Below, piece by piece: positions 1-10,917 of a stretch of 64,000 bases of DNA. The stretch covers positions 7,750,001 to 7,814,000 of the forward strand of contig NC_039493.1 of NCBI RefSeq assembly GCF_003590095.1, given 5' to 3'. Position 1 is the stretch's first letter. The number at the start of each line of letters is the position of its first letter. Below the pieces are notes generated by a model. That model saw only the letters and a list, made by a program, of their open reading frames with translations, had not been told where the DNA came from and ran no database searches. The position numbers and the translations under genes were made by a program. The DNA is from Trichoplusia ni (lineage: Eukaryota > Arthropoda > Insecta > Lepidoptera > Noctuidae).

Positions 1-597
1 GACCTATTTAGAGTTAAGAGAATATCACCACAGGGATGATGACCATTTTTCCTTCAGTTTCCGTATGGACACGTATTTTTTTGTTTTGTCTCGCAATCAT
101 AAATTGATCAAAAGACAGTGAATGGAGTGTATTATTACTTTTTTAATAATAATTAAATCTGTAAATTATGCCAAAAACGGTCTACTTGCAATTTTAGAAA
201 TCTGCTTCAAAAAGCTTCATTTATACAATAATATATTTAATCTTTAAGTGAGGATTTAATTTATTTATTTTTAAAACACCACAATTTAATTAAATTTCCG
301 TAGATATACCTATAGTGTAGATAAAGATAGTTTTCCATCCGTAGATATAACAGCATATTTTATTTAAGGAAAAATTGCGGATTTATTTTACTGCTTTAAT
401 AAAAATGAAATAACATCACGTTTTACATTATTATTACATACGGTAAAGCATAACCTTGTCAAGGAGGATTATTTTCGTATCTATTTATGTGTTCACAACT
501 GGTTTGATAATTTAAAAAACTGCATCAATCTTGTTTTATTCACTAGACTAACAAAAAGTTTGATTCTTGAAGGGATCAAATCAAATTAAGCATATTT

Positions 598-846
598 TCG
601 ACTTCATCCACGAAACGGAAGCCCTCAAAGATGAACAATTTTTCCCGTTTCTTCCATATTTTCCATTGTATCTTCGCTCCTATTAGTCGCAGCGTGATGG
701 TATATAGCCTAAAACCTTCGACTCGATGAATGGTCTATTCAACATAAGAAACAACACTTTTTCAATTTGAACCAGTAGTTCCAGAGATTAGCGCGTTCAA
801 ACAAACAAACAAGCTCTTCAGCTTTATATATTAGTATAGATTAGAT
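598..846 (+). repeat. Short dispersed lepidopteran repeat, family A, copy 1
   Basis: Diverged at its 5' end (cgacttcatccacg instead of cgacttcgtccccg). It then matches the copies near 27.8 kb and 44.1 kb over the shared blocks tatcttcgctcctattagtc, gcagcgtgatgg, tggtctattcaaca, gattagcgcgttcaaacaaa and the terminal ctttatatattagtatagat. Non-coding; probably a SINE-like or other non-autonomous element. Boundaries are approximate. Confidence 0.75.
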
Positions 847-2991
847 CCTTCATTTTGAACATCTATTGATTCTGTGCCTATACTATGTTATTTTAAAAGC
901 GGTTTCTTTGCTTGAGAAAGCAAGATAGCGTAATACACAGCACGTAGCTTTGTCTCACTTCCACAATAGTTAAAATATCAGAGTACGCGTAATCATTGGC
1001 AAAAAATATTACTTTATTTAACAATAAATAGTAACGCAGTGTAATATTATATGTTTTGAAATACAGTCGTAAAGAAAAATTATATCATTTTTTTATTACA
1101 TAAATAGCCTTTTTTGTTACCGCATAAGTTGCTTGAAGTAATTCCTGTTAATAAGTAAAAGAACTTTAATCTACTTGCGTAGTGAAGTGTAATAGATTTT
1201 GCGTTTGTTTTTTTTGACACAGTCAACTGACGCCAATCCATAAAATGTTGTAATAGATAGGTAATTCAACGTAGACGTAACGAAACAAAAATGTAACTTA
1301 AAATGGCCGACATTTTCTTAACATAAAAAAAAATATTTTTACAAATGACAAAGTGCTTTGCCAATTGCGAACGAAATTAAATAATTTCACACTATAATTG
1401 ACGTAAATTAACATTAGTCGTCATTTTTTTTATATAATACACGGTTACACAATCTTTTAATTACGCACTTTTTGTTGTAAAAACTTTCCAAATAGCTTTG
1501 TTACTGATTGTGGTTTTGATATAATTAAAAAAAGTTATCATTAACTAAGATTACATTAGTGCCCTAGATGATTACTCAAACTATTCTAATGATAGATGAC
1601 GAATGAAAAACAAGCAAGTGATAGTCGGACTCGCAACACTGACTGTTCGGTACAAATATGCTAAAAAAAAAACAAATTTAAAAAAATGGTTCACCCATCA
1701 AATTCTAGACCCTATCAATCATTACTTAACTTCGAACTTTATTTTGAGATGTTATAACTAGCTATGTCGGACCATCAAAGACATCTAGGTGAGGAGAGCA
1801 ACAAACAGACGTAAAAAATGTCTTAGTAACAGTTTTCCCTATTCATTCTTCTTCCTTAGGAGACCTTATACAGAAGACAACAACGCAATAAAGGTGTCAT
1901 GACAATATGAAACGCAGTAAAACTATTATGATACTTCCACAGTTTACTATATATAGCCTTTATTCCAAAGCTGTTAAGATACATTTTCGTAGCTTCTCGT
2001 CTTACCTACAGTTATAATAGATAGGGGTTAGATTTCCTTCAGTAACTGTACCGTAGAATATTCAAATCGCATAACTAGATTTACAATCACGTCTTAAGGT
2101 AAAGCCTGCCGCCTGTAATCTGTGACAGGGATCGCGAGCTGGCTCCTATTTGTTAGAATTATGGTGGGGACATAGTGGGTTAGGAGAAGAGATTTATTAG
2201 AAAAAATATAAAAGAATATCTGCCTAATTATCATTCGCCAACACGTTGATAATGTAATAATTGATAAAATATTTTTTTTTAGTTTATGATTGTGGTAATA
2301 TGAGACTCAACTTATTCTTAAATAGGTACTTTGTTAACAGTTCTGAATAAAGACATACTTTTTTTTAATTACTTTATTTACTTTACTTAGGTATATAATT
2401 AAAAATAAATAAAAAGGTCCAAAAGTATTTTAGACTATCTTAAACAAAATGTATCTTACTTCATGCACAAGTAATCAAAGTATTTCTTAACTATTTCAGA
2501 CTTACACAACATTTTTATCGTACTATATAACGTATATTTTTATTCTTCTGTTAATATAGTCGCAGCCTTAGATATGCCAGATCACCAACACTTCCTACTT
2601 TTCAATTAGTCTATCTCCATATATTTCTCGCCAAATGTGAACTTGAATCTGTGGGCGGTATACGAGTACCTTTGAAAAGCGATACGCTGAGTAAAGTGTA
2701 ATTTTACAAAAATGAGAATGAAATGTTGGCAATATATTTTTAAACATATTTGTTTTATAAACTACTCACCTGTTTCAAGAAATTAATGAGTATCCTGCCG
2801 AATGTTTTTAATTGCAAAATATGTCGGAAATATTCAAATCATAACGAAAAGCAGACACTTAGACGTCTGTATGTCACACCAATATTTGTTTTGCAGGTTT
2901 CGAACCAATACGTCATAAGTCAAACTTTTATGAATGGCAACATTATTATTTCTTGAATGTTTCTTGTGAGATGACGTCAGATAGAAAGGTA

Positions 2992-3062
2992 TGGAAGGAG
3001 AAGACACATTGCGCCGACCCCAAATAATAGTTGGGATAACGGCAGGAGATTGATGAAGATTA
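2992..3062 (+). mobile_element. RTE-type LINE 3' tail fragment (second family)
   Basis: In one frame this reads WKEKTHCADPK then stop (TAA at 3025-3027), followed by ttgggataacggcaggagat and a short GAT-type tail. That closely resembles the C-terminus and tail common to an RTE-like LINE family of moths. It is a severely 5'-truncated dead copy. The family assignment comes from recalled similarity, so it is moderate. Confidence 0.5.
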
Positions 3063-3745
3063 TTATTTTGAACATTATTATTTTCGTGCCTTCTTTAAAG
3101 CAATGGAATGTAGCATAGAGCCGTAATTCTGACGACCTTTCAATTGTATTTGCAATGCTAATCGCTATAACTTGTTTCGATAATGTCAGTCATAATATTA
3201 AAAGTTTGGTTGTGATTAGGTATGTTTTAGTAGCGAGGTCTAATTGTAATTATAGTTAAATTAAACACTAATATGTTTTAGTTTTAGAATTGTTCTAATG
3301 GCTGCAAATGATCAATGAGTAATGTTCGTGGTATGTGGATGACTAATATGGAAAAGAAAAAAACGTTATGCTTACTTTTAACCACCCTTAAAATTTTACA
3401 GAAAGATTAAAATTGTGAAACCAATAGTGATAATGGTAGGTGTATGTGACATCATTCTCATCCTAGCCTTTCCTAACAATTTCGGTTTTCGGTTTTTGCT
3501 GACAAACCGAATGACTACCTTTTAAAGTTCACATAGATTATCATGTATGACTGTACACTTTAACTGTATTCGAAACATTTTGTCTATAAAACTATCTCAT
3601 TGTTTCTTCCGTGAGAAAACAGTCCGCGTAACATCTTCAAATTAATTCTATCCACGTCAATCCGCGAATAAAGATACACTTACAACTTAAGCCCATATTT
3701 TAATTAACAGAAGCATGCTTACGACAGCCTAGTTACGACACATCG

Positions 3746-3771
3746 CCCTCTCTTTCACTCTCTCGCTCTTT
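3746..3771. promoter_or_regulatory. CT/GAGA-rich promoter-proximal stretch
   Basis: A run of CTCT units (ccctctctttcactctctcg followed by ctctt), about 160-185 bases upstream of the candidate start site. On the minus strand it reads as GAGAG repeats, the type of site bound by GAGA factor at arthropod developmental promoters. The motif is seen; function is inference. Confidence 0.3.
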
Positions 3772-3927
3772 ACTACCGCTGTCCTTCTTACTCATATGAA
3801 TAGCCACGGAGTTTAAGTAGAGATTTGCCAACAATGTTACATTGCATTCGTTTCTAACGACTTCGTTAAGGCTAAAACCTGAAATTTTATGATAATTATA
3901 TTGCGATAGTATGTTCTAATTAATATG

Positions 3928-3962
3928 CTAGTTGCCAGTGTCAGAAGTTTGTGAGTGGACGT
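3928..3962 (+). promoter_or_regulatory. Candidate Inr-DPE core promoter of the Expansion-like gene
   Basis: An initiator-like ctAgtt (3928-3933, A at 3930 as +1) is followed at exactly +28 by GGACGT (3957-3962), which fits the arthropod downstream promoter element RGWYVT. No TATA box is seen at the expected distance. The spacing match is exact but both motifs are short. The ATG lies 97 bases downstream, giving a short 5' UTR. A further upstream non-coding exon would make this wrong. Confidence 0.35.
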
Positions 3963-4026
3963 GCCTTTGTGTTTTGTTTTTTATTATTTATTTTATTATT
4001 GGTGATATTTTGACATTTGGAAGAAA

Positions 4027-4100
4027 ATGGATTTGAGGAATAAGATGGTTAAGGGGAAGAAGCCGACCTTGTCGCGATCGTCATCTGTTTCCACTCCGAG
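4027..4100 (+). CDS. exp: Expansion-like MH2 gene, first coding exon
   Basis: This exon encodes the first 24 residues plus two bases of codon 25. The protein is inferred to be the homolog of Drosophila Expansion, an atypical Smad with an MH2 but no MH1 domain that acts in tracheal tube sizing; the identification rests on exon 3. The ATG at 4027 has a good context (aagaaaATGG) and an in-frame TGA at 4003-4005 with no other in-frame ATG between, so this is the likely start. The peptide is basic and serine-rich (MDLRNKMVKGKKP, then LSRSSSVSTP), with no signal peptide or membrane segment. It ends CCGAG with donor gtttgt at 4101. The leftover AG joins the T at 24232 to give Ser and keeps the frame open through exon 2. 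The chain of three matching phases is seen directly; no transcript evidence was available. Confidence 0.72.
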
Positions 4101-5484
4101 GTTTGTTGCGTTTAAATTTTGACTTTGGACATATTGTCGTGTGTAAAGAACGTGTTACATTAATTAGCAGGTAATTGTCGTCTAAGCATGTACACATGTT
4201 AATTGATCTACGCCAGGCTAATACAAATTAGCTTAAATTGCGTGTTTATAGTTGATTTATGCAAATAATACGAACTGAGTAAGTGAAAGTTGAGTGATTA
4301 AGATTAATTGTAATTTAATTCGCGATAAAATAATTTTGAGATTTCGTGATCAGAGAAGATGTTTTAGACAATGTTGGTGCAAAAAATATTTTGCACTAAA
4401 AAAATTAAAAAATATACAATAGTATAGTTTTAGTCTTTTACGAATGTGCCTTAATAAGAAAAATAGCTAAGACTACATTTAAGTAATCGTTTAATCTTTT
4501 TTTATCGAACTTAAGTGTCGTAGAACCACATTGAATCACCTTCAATTTTATGGATTTCAACTCTACCACTTAAGTTAACATTTCATCTAATATTTCACTA
4601 ATTTAAATTATATTATTCGTCGGCTTCGATCAGGTCCCCGGGTCACGCAAGCCTCACATGATCAAATTATTCCAATATAGTTCGATAAACGAGTTTGAAG
4701 TTTTTTTAGAATAAAATGTTAAAAACATTTGATATTGAATTCCTTAAAAGTGTTTATACTTTAAATTATTAAAACCTTTTGGAAGATATAATACATTTTT
4801 TCTTATAAAACAGGCGTTGTCATTATTTTGACGAGAATAAATTGTTCTTTCGATATACAGAAACAGGAACTTGAAAAGAATCACACTGATGCTAAGATTT
4901 ATTATTTAATAACCATTACATCAATAAATTACTTTTAACCTATTATAATGAACTTTAAGCCATTCTCTTAATCATATTTCAATCAAAATGAGATAATCCG
5001 AATCAGATTTAATGACCTTTGATGGTCATTGATTGTGTTAAAAGGTGATTAAAAATATAATTTAATCATTCGGATTTCCAAATGTTAAAGATTAATAAAA
5101 TTCGCATAAATTAATCAACTGATCGGTAACCTTATAAAAAGATAGACCAAACAGTTTTAATTCCATTAATTGAAGTCATTTATTTTTCTTAATAGTTCTA
5201 ATCATGTGGTATATGGTATCAGGAAATGTATGCCTATATACGATTGTTTTCAAAAAGGTCAGCAATCATTAAGTCACCCATACGAAGCATTTTAATGTTT
5301 TTTTGTTCATGAATAAACGTCCTACGCAGTTCTTTATTAAAAGCCTAAATATAACCTCACATTATTTGATAAAGACGGCTTGAATACAGCATTAAGCAAT
5401 TAAAGTTCATAATTAGCGCCAATTTCTTCGCTAACCGCCCACAGAGTGCGCAATCAAACGTTTTCCTTTACACATATGGCTAAA

Positions 5485-5544
5485 GTAGAGCATTTTACAT
5501 TCTGTAAATGATAAGAATCATTTACAAAATGTAAAATGCTCTAC
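5485..5544. repeat. 28-bp inverted repeat with 4-base loop
   Basis: Arms 5485-5512 and 5517-5544 pair over 28 positions with one mismatch; the loop is aaga. The arm starts gtagagcattttacattctg. It could be a foldback mini-element or a hairpin RNA precursor; the sequence alone does not separate these. Confidence 0.9.
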
Positions 5545-6489
5545 ATTAAAAAAAAAGTGATGACTTCTTAAATTACAACTTCATTGCGATGTTTTTGTAC
5601 AACTTTAAGGAGACTTTTGTTGGAGTTTTATTCCAGCAATTATGTGATTGGTAATTAAATAAATTTAAGTACAAAGTGCCAATTTGAAACTCGGGCAGGA
5701 ATCAAACTTACGACTATGGATGGATATATACGGATAGGACTATATACGATGCATAACCACACCAAGTAAAGTCCGGGCTCAATGAATGAGGGTGAAAAAT
5801 TTATCCGCATAGTCAAATATTACTCTTTATGTAGGTTTTTTTAACCAAAATAATCACTTTTGTATTCAAAAGAGGGAATATCATGCTAACAATAGATGAA
5901 CAGCTACTCCAAGCTAATAAAAGATGGTTCCTTAATAAAAATATAATGTTCTCACAACATGTTGTAACGATCGCCTCATTTTTACTAAACCACGTTATGC
6001 GCTGGCGCAATTGCTGAACTAATGTAAGTCCGCGGCGTCGCCGTAAAGGAAAAAAAAACTAAAATCCTATTCAGAATTTTCCTAATAATAATTAAAACTG
6101 GCGTGAAACATTAAAATAGTCGACGTTATTACATCTTAATTAAAAGAAGACCTATTAATTGTGTCGTTAAGTTTAAAATAGTTTTTTTTTTACAATTTCA
6201 CACCTTGCAGTTCAAAGATTACAGGTATAAAAAGCGAATGTCAACAGATATAAATTAAAAAAGAGTTTTTATTATGTCCCAGCCAGTTTAATAAAGGCAT
6301 ATAGATTTTTTATTATTTCTTGAAATTTTTGGCGCTTGATTTTATTACCACAGTCTTTCCTAAGTATTTAACTTACATAATTGCTTTCGTGAGCTTTACC
6401 AAGATACTGAGAGACTTTATACTAATTAGGTTCTATAATTAAATAATTTTTAGCGACTATCAGTTATACGAAAGGTCTCGGGTCGAGTC

Positions 6490-6592
6490 TGGATAAGGCT
6501 AGCACAGGACCGTAGAAATTGGCACGAAAAAGGGGAGGCCTATGCCCAGCAGTGGGAGGATAAAGGCTGTGGATGATGATAATAATGATGAT
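6490..6592 (+). mobile_element. RTE-clade LINE 3' end with ORF2 C-terminus
   Basis: In frame from 6490 this reads WIRLAQDRRNWHEKGEAYAQ, then QWEDKGCG and a stop at 6574-6576, followed by a GATGAT/AATAAT tail. The AQDR..W....EAY.QQW signature is the standard C-terminus of lepidopteran RTE reverse transcriptases, and gcccagcagtgggagg is their hallmark 3' sequence. Only about 100 bases remain, so it is a dead-on-arrival 5'-truncated insertion. Confidence 0.8.
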
Positions 6593-6637
6593 CAGTTATA
6601 CACGTAACTTATAGCTATAAGTTAGCGTGTATAACTG
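6593..6637. repeat. 22-bp inverted repeat abutting the RTE tail
   Basis: cagttatacacg...acttatag (6593-6614) is followed at once by its reverse complement (6615-6637) with a single extra G and no loop. It starts exactly where the GATGAT tail of the RTE fragment ends. Confidence 0.85.
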
Positions 6638-7379
6638 GCCTCGGATATTAACGGGTAACAGATATATAAACACGGACATTCAGACTTCTTTCTATATTAT
6701 TAGTTAAGATATAAACTTTATCTTCATGCTAACTGGCTGTATAATTGTGTAATTGACGTGTGGCAATTACCTAACCGCTTCCATGTGTGATTAATGAATA
6801 GTTTTATTAAATGCAACGACGACGCTTGTTATGTTTTTAAAAGAAGTTAGTTTTCATTATAAACATCATTATTTTGTATGGGTCTTATAGAGTAATATTT
6901 AAATACCTTATTCTTGCCTATTATTTATTGCAGGCTAATAAAAAGTTTAGCTTTAACGGCTGTTGGTACATTTTGCTACTCACGTCTACGTGTTAATTTT
7001 AGAAAATATTTGTAGTTAGGAGAGTGATTGTATTATATGCATGATAACGTTATGAGGTTTAACAAAAAATCAAAAAATGTAAGAACCTACTCATTTTTTA
7101 TTTATTTATTTAATAGTTTATGTACACAGATACACACACAGAATACAGAAAAGAAGAAAGATAGAACACATAGTACATAGGCACAGCTTATTTCAACAGA
7201 AATTTCTTCCAGCAGGCCCGTTATGGGAGAGTTAGAATAAGAAGAGATGCAGATAGTGTGTAAAAAACAAAAAAGAAAGAAGCTATAACTAAAAATAATT
7301 ACTAACATTAACCTAAATACATATGTAATATATATATAAATAAATAAATATATATAAATACACTAAATACTATATGCGT

Positions 7380-10325
7380 CTATGATGATAAGGACAGATA
7401 ATGTTCCTTCAACTTCCGTTTAAATAAAGCAACAGTTTGGCAGCTCCTCAGCTCAGGCGGCAAATTGTTCCATAGCCGTACAGCGTGCACGGTGAAGGAG
7501 TAGGAGTAGTAATCAGTGGAGTGGGAAGGGATTTTAAGTAAGGATTTGAGATGTGTCCTGCAGGACGCATCAGGTGAGCGGAGAAAGGAGAAGCGTTCCC
7601 GCAGGTACGAAGGAGATTTAGGATTGAAAAGGATATTAAATAAAAGACACAGAATGCGAGTGTTCCTGCGAAGACGAATTGGGAGCCACTTGAGTTCCTT
7701 GCGAAATTGAGAAACATGATCATACTTTCTAAGATTAAAGACAAAACGAATACAAAGATTTTGCAAGCGCTCAAGTTTATTTAAAAGCTCCTCGGTGGCA
7801 TCCAAATAACAGGCATCAGCGTAATCTATAATGGGTTGTATGAGAGTCTGAGCAAGTGAAATCTTGGTTTTCAAGGGCAAAAACTGTTGAAGACATTTCA
7901 GCGTATGAAAAGTATAGAGAGCTTTGCGACTTACTTCATTGACCTGAGCTGACCACGATAAGTGGGTATCAAGAGTAACACCCAAGTTTTTCGCTGAATT
8001 AGCGTAGTCAATCTGAACCCCATTCAAACACAGTGGTGGTAGTGACGCAACATCTAGCCTGCTACGCATGTATCTGCTGCCAATAATCATGGCCTGAGAC
8101 TTCCTGGGATTAATTTGTAGTCCAAAGGACTGCGCCCAATCACAAATCGCATCCAGGTCACGATTCATGGCAGCAACGGCAGCTTCAGCATCAGCACAGG
8201 GAAAATGTCTGTAAAGCTGCAAGTCGTCTGCATAGAGATGGAAGTGGGAAGAAATGACCTTTGTGACAGAGTCAATGAAAATGGAAAACAAGAGAGGAGA
8301 GAGAACGCCACCTTGAGGTACACCAGCAGAGAGATTGCACCAGCCAGAGGTAAGGTTACCAAGGCGGACACATTGTGAACGGCCTTTTAAATACGAATCA
8401 AACCAACTTAGGGTGGAAGGGGAAAAGTTTATAGATTTTAGAATGCCGAGAAGAATATCAAAATCAACAGAGTTGAATGCACTGCTAAAGTCCAGAAGAA
8501 CTAGTAAGGTGAGAGATTTGTTTTCCATCGCAAGGCGAATATCTTCGGTGACCTTCAGCAGTGCTGTTGATGTACTGTGACCAGGCCGAAAGCCAGATTG
8601 AAAAGGACTCAGCAGGTCCATTCTGGATATATACGCAGACAACTGACGGTGAGCTAAATGCTCAAGAACTTTGGAAAGGAAAGGGAGGATTGAGATGGGT
8701 CTAAAATCAGTTAAAGCAGCAGGATGTACAATTTTGGGTAAAGGAATGACAATCGCTGCTTTCCACAGATCAGGGAAGGAACCGGAGAATAAGGAAAAAT
8801 TTAAAATATGAGTCAAAACAGGAAGGACAGAGGAAAGAGTAAGGGATATCATTCTAGAGCATATATCGTCATTACCTACCGCATTAGATGAAATTGCCAG
8901 AATAGACTTCTTCACATCATCGGAGGTCACAGCACACCACTCGTATGGAGGACAATCAGGCAACGGCAGACTGGCCAGCTGACTCAATGTACTGGCTCTG
9001 ACGTGTGCAGCCAAACGAACTGGAGGAGAGGAGAAGTAATTGTTAAGAGCACACACGTCAGTGTCACCACTATAAGTAGCCTCAGCCTTGCCGATACCAA
9101 TCGATTTAAGGAATTTCCAAACCTCGGAGGAGCTGCGATTATCGAGAGAATTGTGGAAGTAGCGTCTCTTAGCATCTCTACACATTCGACTGCAGCGGTT
9201 ACGTAAAGTTTTGTAAGCAATAAGGTTGCGCTCAGACGGACTACGCTTCAGCCTCCTCTTCGCCCTATCCCGACTAGCCATCAATTCTTTAATGGCAGGA
9301 GTGAGCCAGGGAGCCGGAATATTCCTAACTTTAACACGACGAATGGGAGCATGGCTGTCAAACAAACGTAGTAATTTAAGGTTGAAGCAGTCTACCATTT
9401 CGTTGATGCAGGTGCTCTCCAACACACAGGTCCAGTCAATGAGATCAGCATCACGCGTCAATGCCTCCAAGTTAATGCCCTTGTAATTCCGAAGGAAAAG
9501 GTACTGTGGCTTTCGCTTAGGAGGACGAATCCTGTAAGAAAGAAAGATGAAATCGTGGTAGGAAAAACAAGCAGTTAGCTGTCCGTGAAAAGAAACATTA
9601 CTGATCTTTGACACAATCATAAGATCTAACAAGGAAGGAGTACAATTGGGAAAGTGGTGAGTAGCAGAGAGAGGTAAAATACTGAGATTGAAAGAAGAAA
9701 GAAGAGAATTAAGTTTAAGCGCTCGACTGTCATCCTTCAGTAGACAAGTGTTAAAATCACCCATCATGACTATATGCTCGTACAACGGGCAATAATCATT
9801 CAACAGCGAATCTAACATGTCGAAGTAATTAATATGGAGGTTTGGACTATAGACTACTCCAAGAAGTATCTTTGTGTGATTTAGGATAACTTCAAGAAAT
9901 AGATGCTCTGCTGATTCCGAGTATAATGAAGGGGAAGCACTGATGATCTTATACGGGACATCAGCCCGCAAGTACATGGCAACACCCCCACCTCCCTTTC
10001 CCGTTCTGTCGTTCCGAACCAGAACAAAACCAGGGAGGGCATAGTGAGCAGACAGAAGCGAAGGTTTCAAAAAGGACTCGGAAATCAACAAAGCGTCAAG
10101 GTGCGCACTGTCAATAGATGCCAGAAGGTCGGAGTGATGACCAGGAACACTCTGAGCATTTATGTGGGCTATGTTGAAATTATTAGGATAAGGCGACAGA
10201 AGTGAGGAGATCTGATCACCCAACGTCAAGAGAGCAGAAGAGTCGCCATCAGCGCTGACAAAACTGTTGGAAGTTGAAGAGCAAGAGAAAAAACTATCGT
10301 CTAAGTTGAAATCACACATAGACAT
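7380..10325 (-). CDS. LINE ORF2: endonuclease / reverse transcriptase
   Basis: 981 residues, intact. The enzyme nicks target DNA and reverse-transcribes the element RNA in place. Residues 50-262 form an APE-like endonuclease: N56 in HINAQS, E83 in SES, GDFN at 189-192, D234 in LLDL and H257 in SYHD match the catalytic positions. Residues about 520-790 are the reverse transcriptase: D612 in LDFSSAFNSV, GVPQGGVLSPLL at 668-679 and YADD at 698-701. The C-terminal region (about 870-981) has the WLPI..R and VRLWNNLPPELR blocks usual in CR1/Jockey-type ORF2. No zinc knuckle or RNase H was seen. A TGA lies immediately before the ATG (10326-10328), so the start is well defined and ORF2 is not fused to ORF1. 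It is potentially functional; activity is not shown by sequence. Confidence 0.93.
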   Translation of the reverse strand: MSMCDFNLDDSFFSCSSTSNSFVSADGDSSALLTLGDQISSLLSPYPNNFNIAHINAQSVPGHHSDLLASIDSAHLDALLISESFLKPSLLSAHYALPGFVLVRNDRTGKGGGGVAMYLRADVPYKIISASPSLYSESAEHLFLEVILNHTKILLGVVYSPNLHINYFDMLDSLLNDYCPLYEHIVMMGDFNTCLLKDDSRALKLNSLLSSFNLSILPLSATHHFPNCTPSLLDLMIVSKISNVSFHGQLTACFSYHDFIFLSYRIRPPKRKPQYLFLRNYKGINLEALTRDADLIDWTCVLESTCINEMVDCFNLKLLRLFDSHAPIRRVKVRNIPAPWLTPAIKELMASRDRAKRRLKRSPSERNLIAYKTLRNRCSRMCRDAKRRYFHNSLDNRSSSEVWKFLKSIGIGKAEATYSGDTDVCALNNYFSSPPVRLAAHVRASTLSQLASLPLPDCPPYEWCAVTSDDVKKSILAISSNAVGNDDICSRMISLTLSSVLPVLTHILNFSLFSGSFPDLWKAAIVIPLPKIVHPAALTDFRPISILPFLSKVLEHLAHRQLSAYISRMDLLSPFQSGFRPGHSTSTALLKVTEDIRLAMENKSLTLLVLLDFSSAFNSVDFDILLGILKSINFSPSTLSWFDSYLKGRSQCVRLGNLTSGWCNLSAGVPQGGVLSPLLFSIFIDSVTKVISSHFHLYADDLQLYRHFPCADAEAAVAAMNRDLDAICDWAQSFGLQINPRKSQAMIIGSRYMRSRLDVASLPPLCLNGVQIDYANSAKNLGVTLDTHLSWSAQVNEVSRKALYTFHTLKCLQQFLPLKTKISLAQTLIQPIIDYADACYLDATEELLNKLERLQNLCIRFVFNLRKYDHVSQFRKELKWLPIRLRRNTRILCLLFNILFNPKSPSYLRERFSFLRSPDASCRTHLKSLLKIPSHSTDYYSYSFTVHAVRLWNNLPPELRSCQTVALFKRKLKEHYLSLSS

Positions 10326-10917
10326 TCAAATAAAAATATGCCAATAAAATATTAATATAAATAAATAAAAATACGCAACTTAAAAATATAAAATACAAGT
10401 ACACTAACAAAACAAAAATAAATTACCAATAACTCTTGGCCATTTTAACTCACCCATTCGCTAGAGAGTAAAACAAACAGTAAGAAGAGAAGAGAATACA
10501 CGCACACACAAAGAGTCGGTAAACACTAGAAATAATTAATAATATCAGTCAGAAAAAGAGAGTAACAGCATACAAAAATAAATAAATGAAGGCGGCAACA
10601 CAAGTATAAGGACAAATATCAGTCAGCTATATGAGAATAACATACTACAAATTATATTTAAAAAAAAAAAAAAAAGAAAGAGGGTGACAACAAAACGTCA
10701 AATTGACCTGTCATTGTCAAACTAACCAAACCTAAAACAATATGTGAAGTGAAATGTAAAAATAAAAACTAACTACCGGCTTAAAATAAAAACAAAACCG
10801 AACTAGGTCGAAAAGTACCGACTTAGCACTCACAAAAAGCGTAACACACGAAAAGGAACTATAAAATAAGAAGGTTAAAGCGGAAAGTAGTAAAGAAAAA
10901 CAAGACAAAATATACAT
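10326..10917 (-). other. Inter-ORF spacer of the LINE
   Basis: About 590 bases between ORF1 stop and ORF2 start, unusually long for a two-ORF LINE. It begins with a TAA-ATG junction opening a 61-codon hydrophobic, Phe/Ser-rich frame (10917-10732) and contains a poly-A/poly-T tract near 10660-10676. I see no known domain in it. Confidence 0.6.

Larger units (their letters stand above)
1..3745. other. Upstream sequence without a recognised gene
   Basis: AT-rich, with no open frame that looks coding. The only recognisable contents are a degraded short repeat at about 598-846 and the 3' tail of an RTE-type LINE at 2992-3062. The 68-codon open frame at 2750-2956 has no recognisable motif and is expected by chance in such sequence. 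Confidence 0.6.

Noticed and set aside
7380..9486. Multiple small open frames inside the LINE region
   Set aside because: They are shadows of ORF2 in other frames.
10732..10917. 61-codon frame after LINE ORF1 as a true third gene
   Set aside because: Homopolymer-like Phe/Ser/Leu composition and no known counterpart; kept only as a finding about the spacer.
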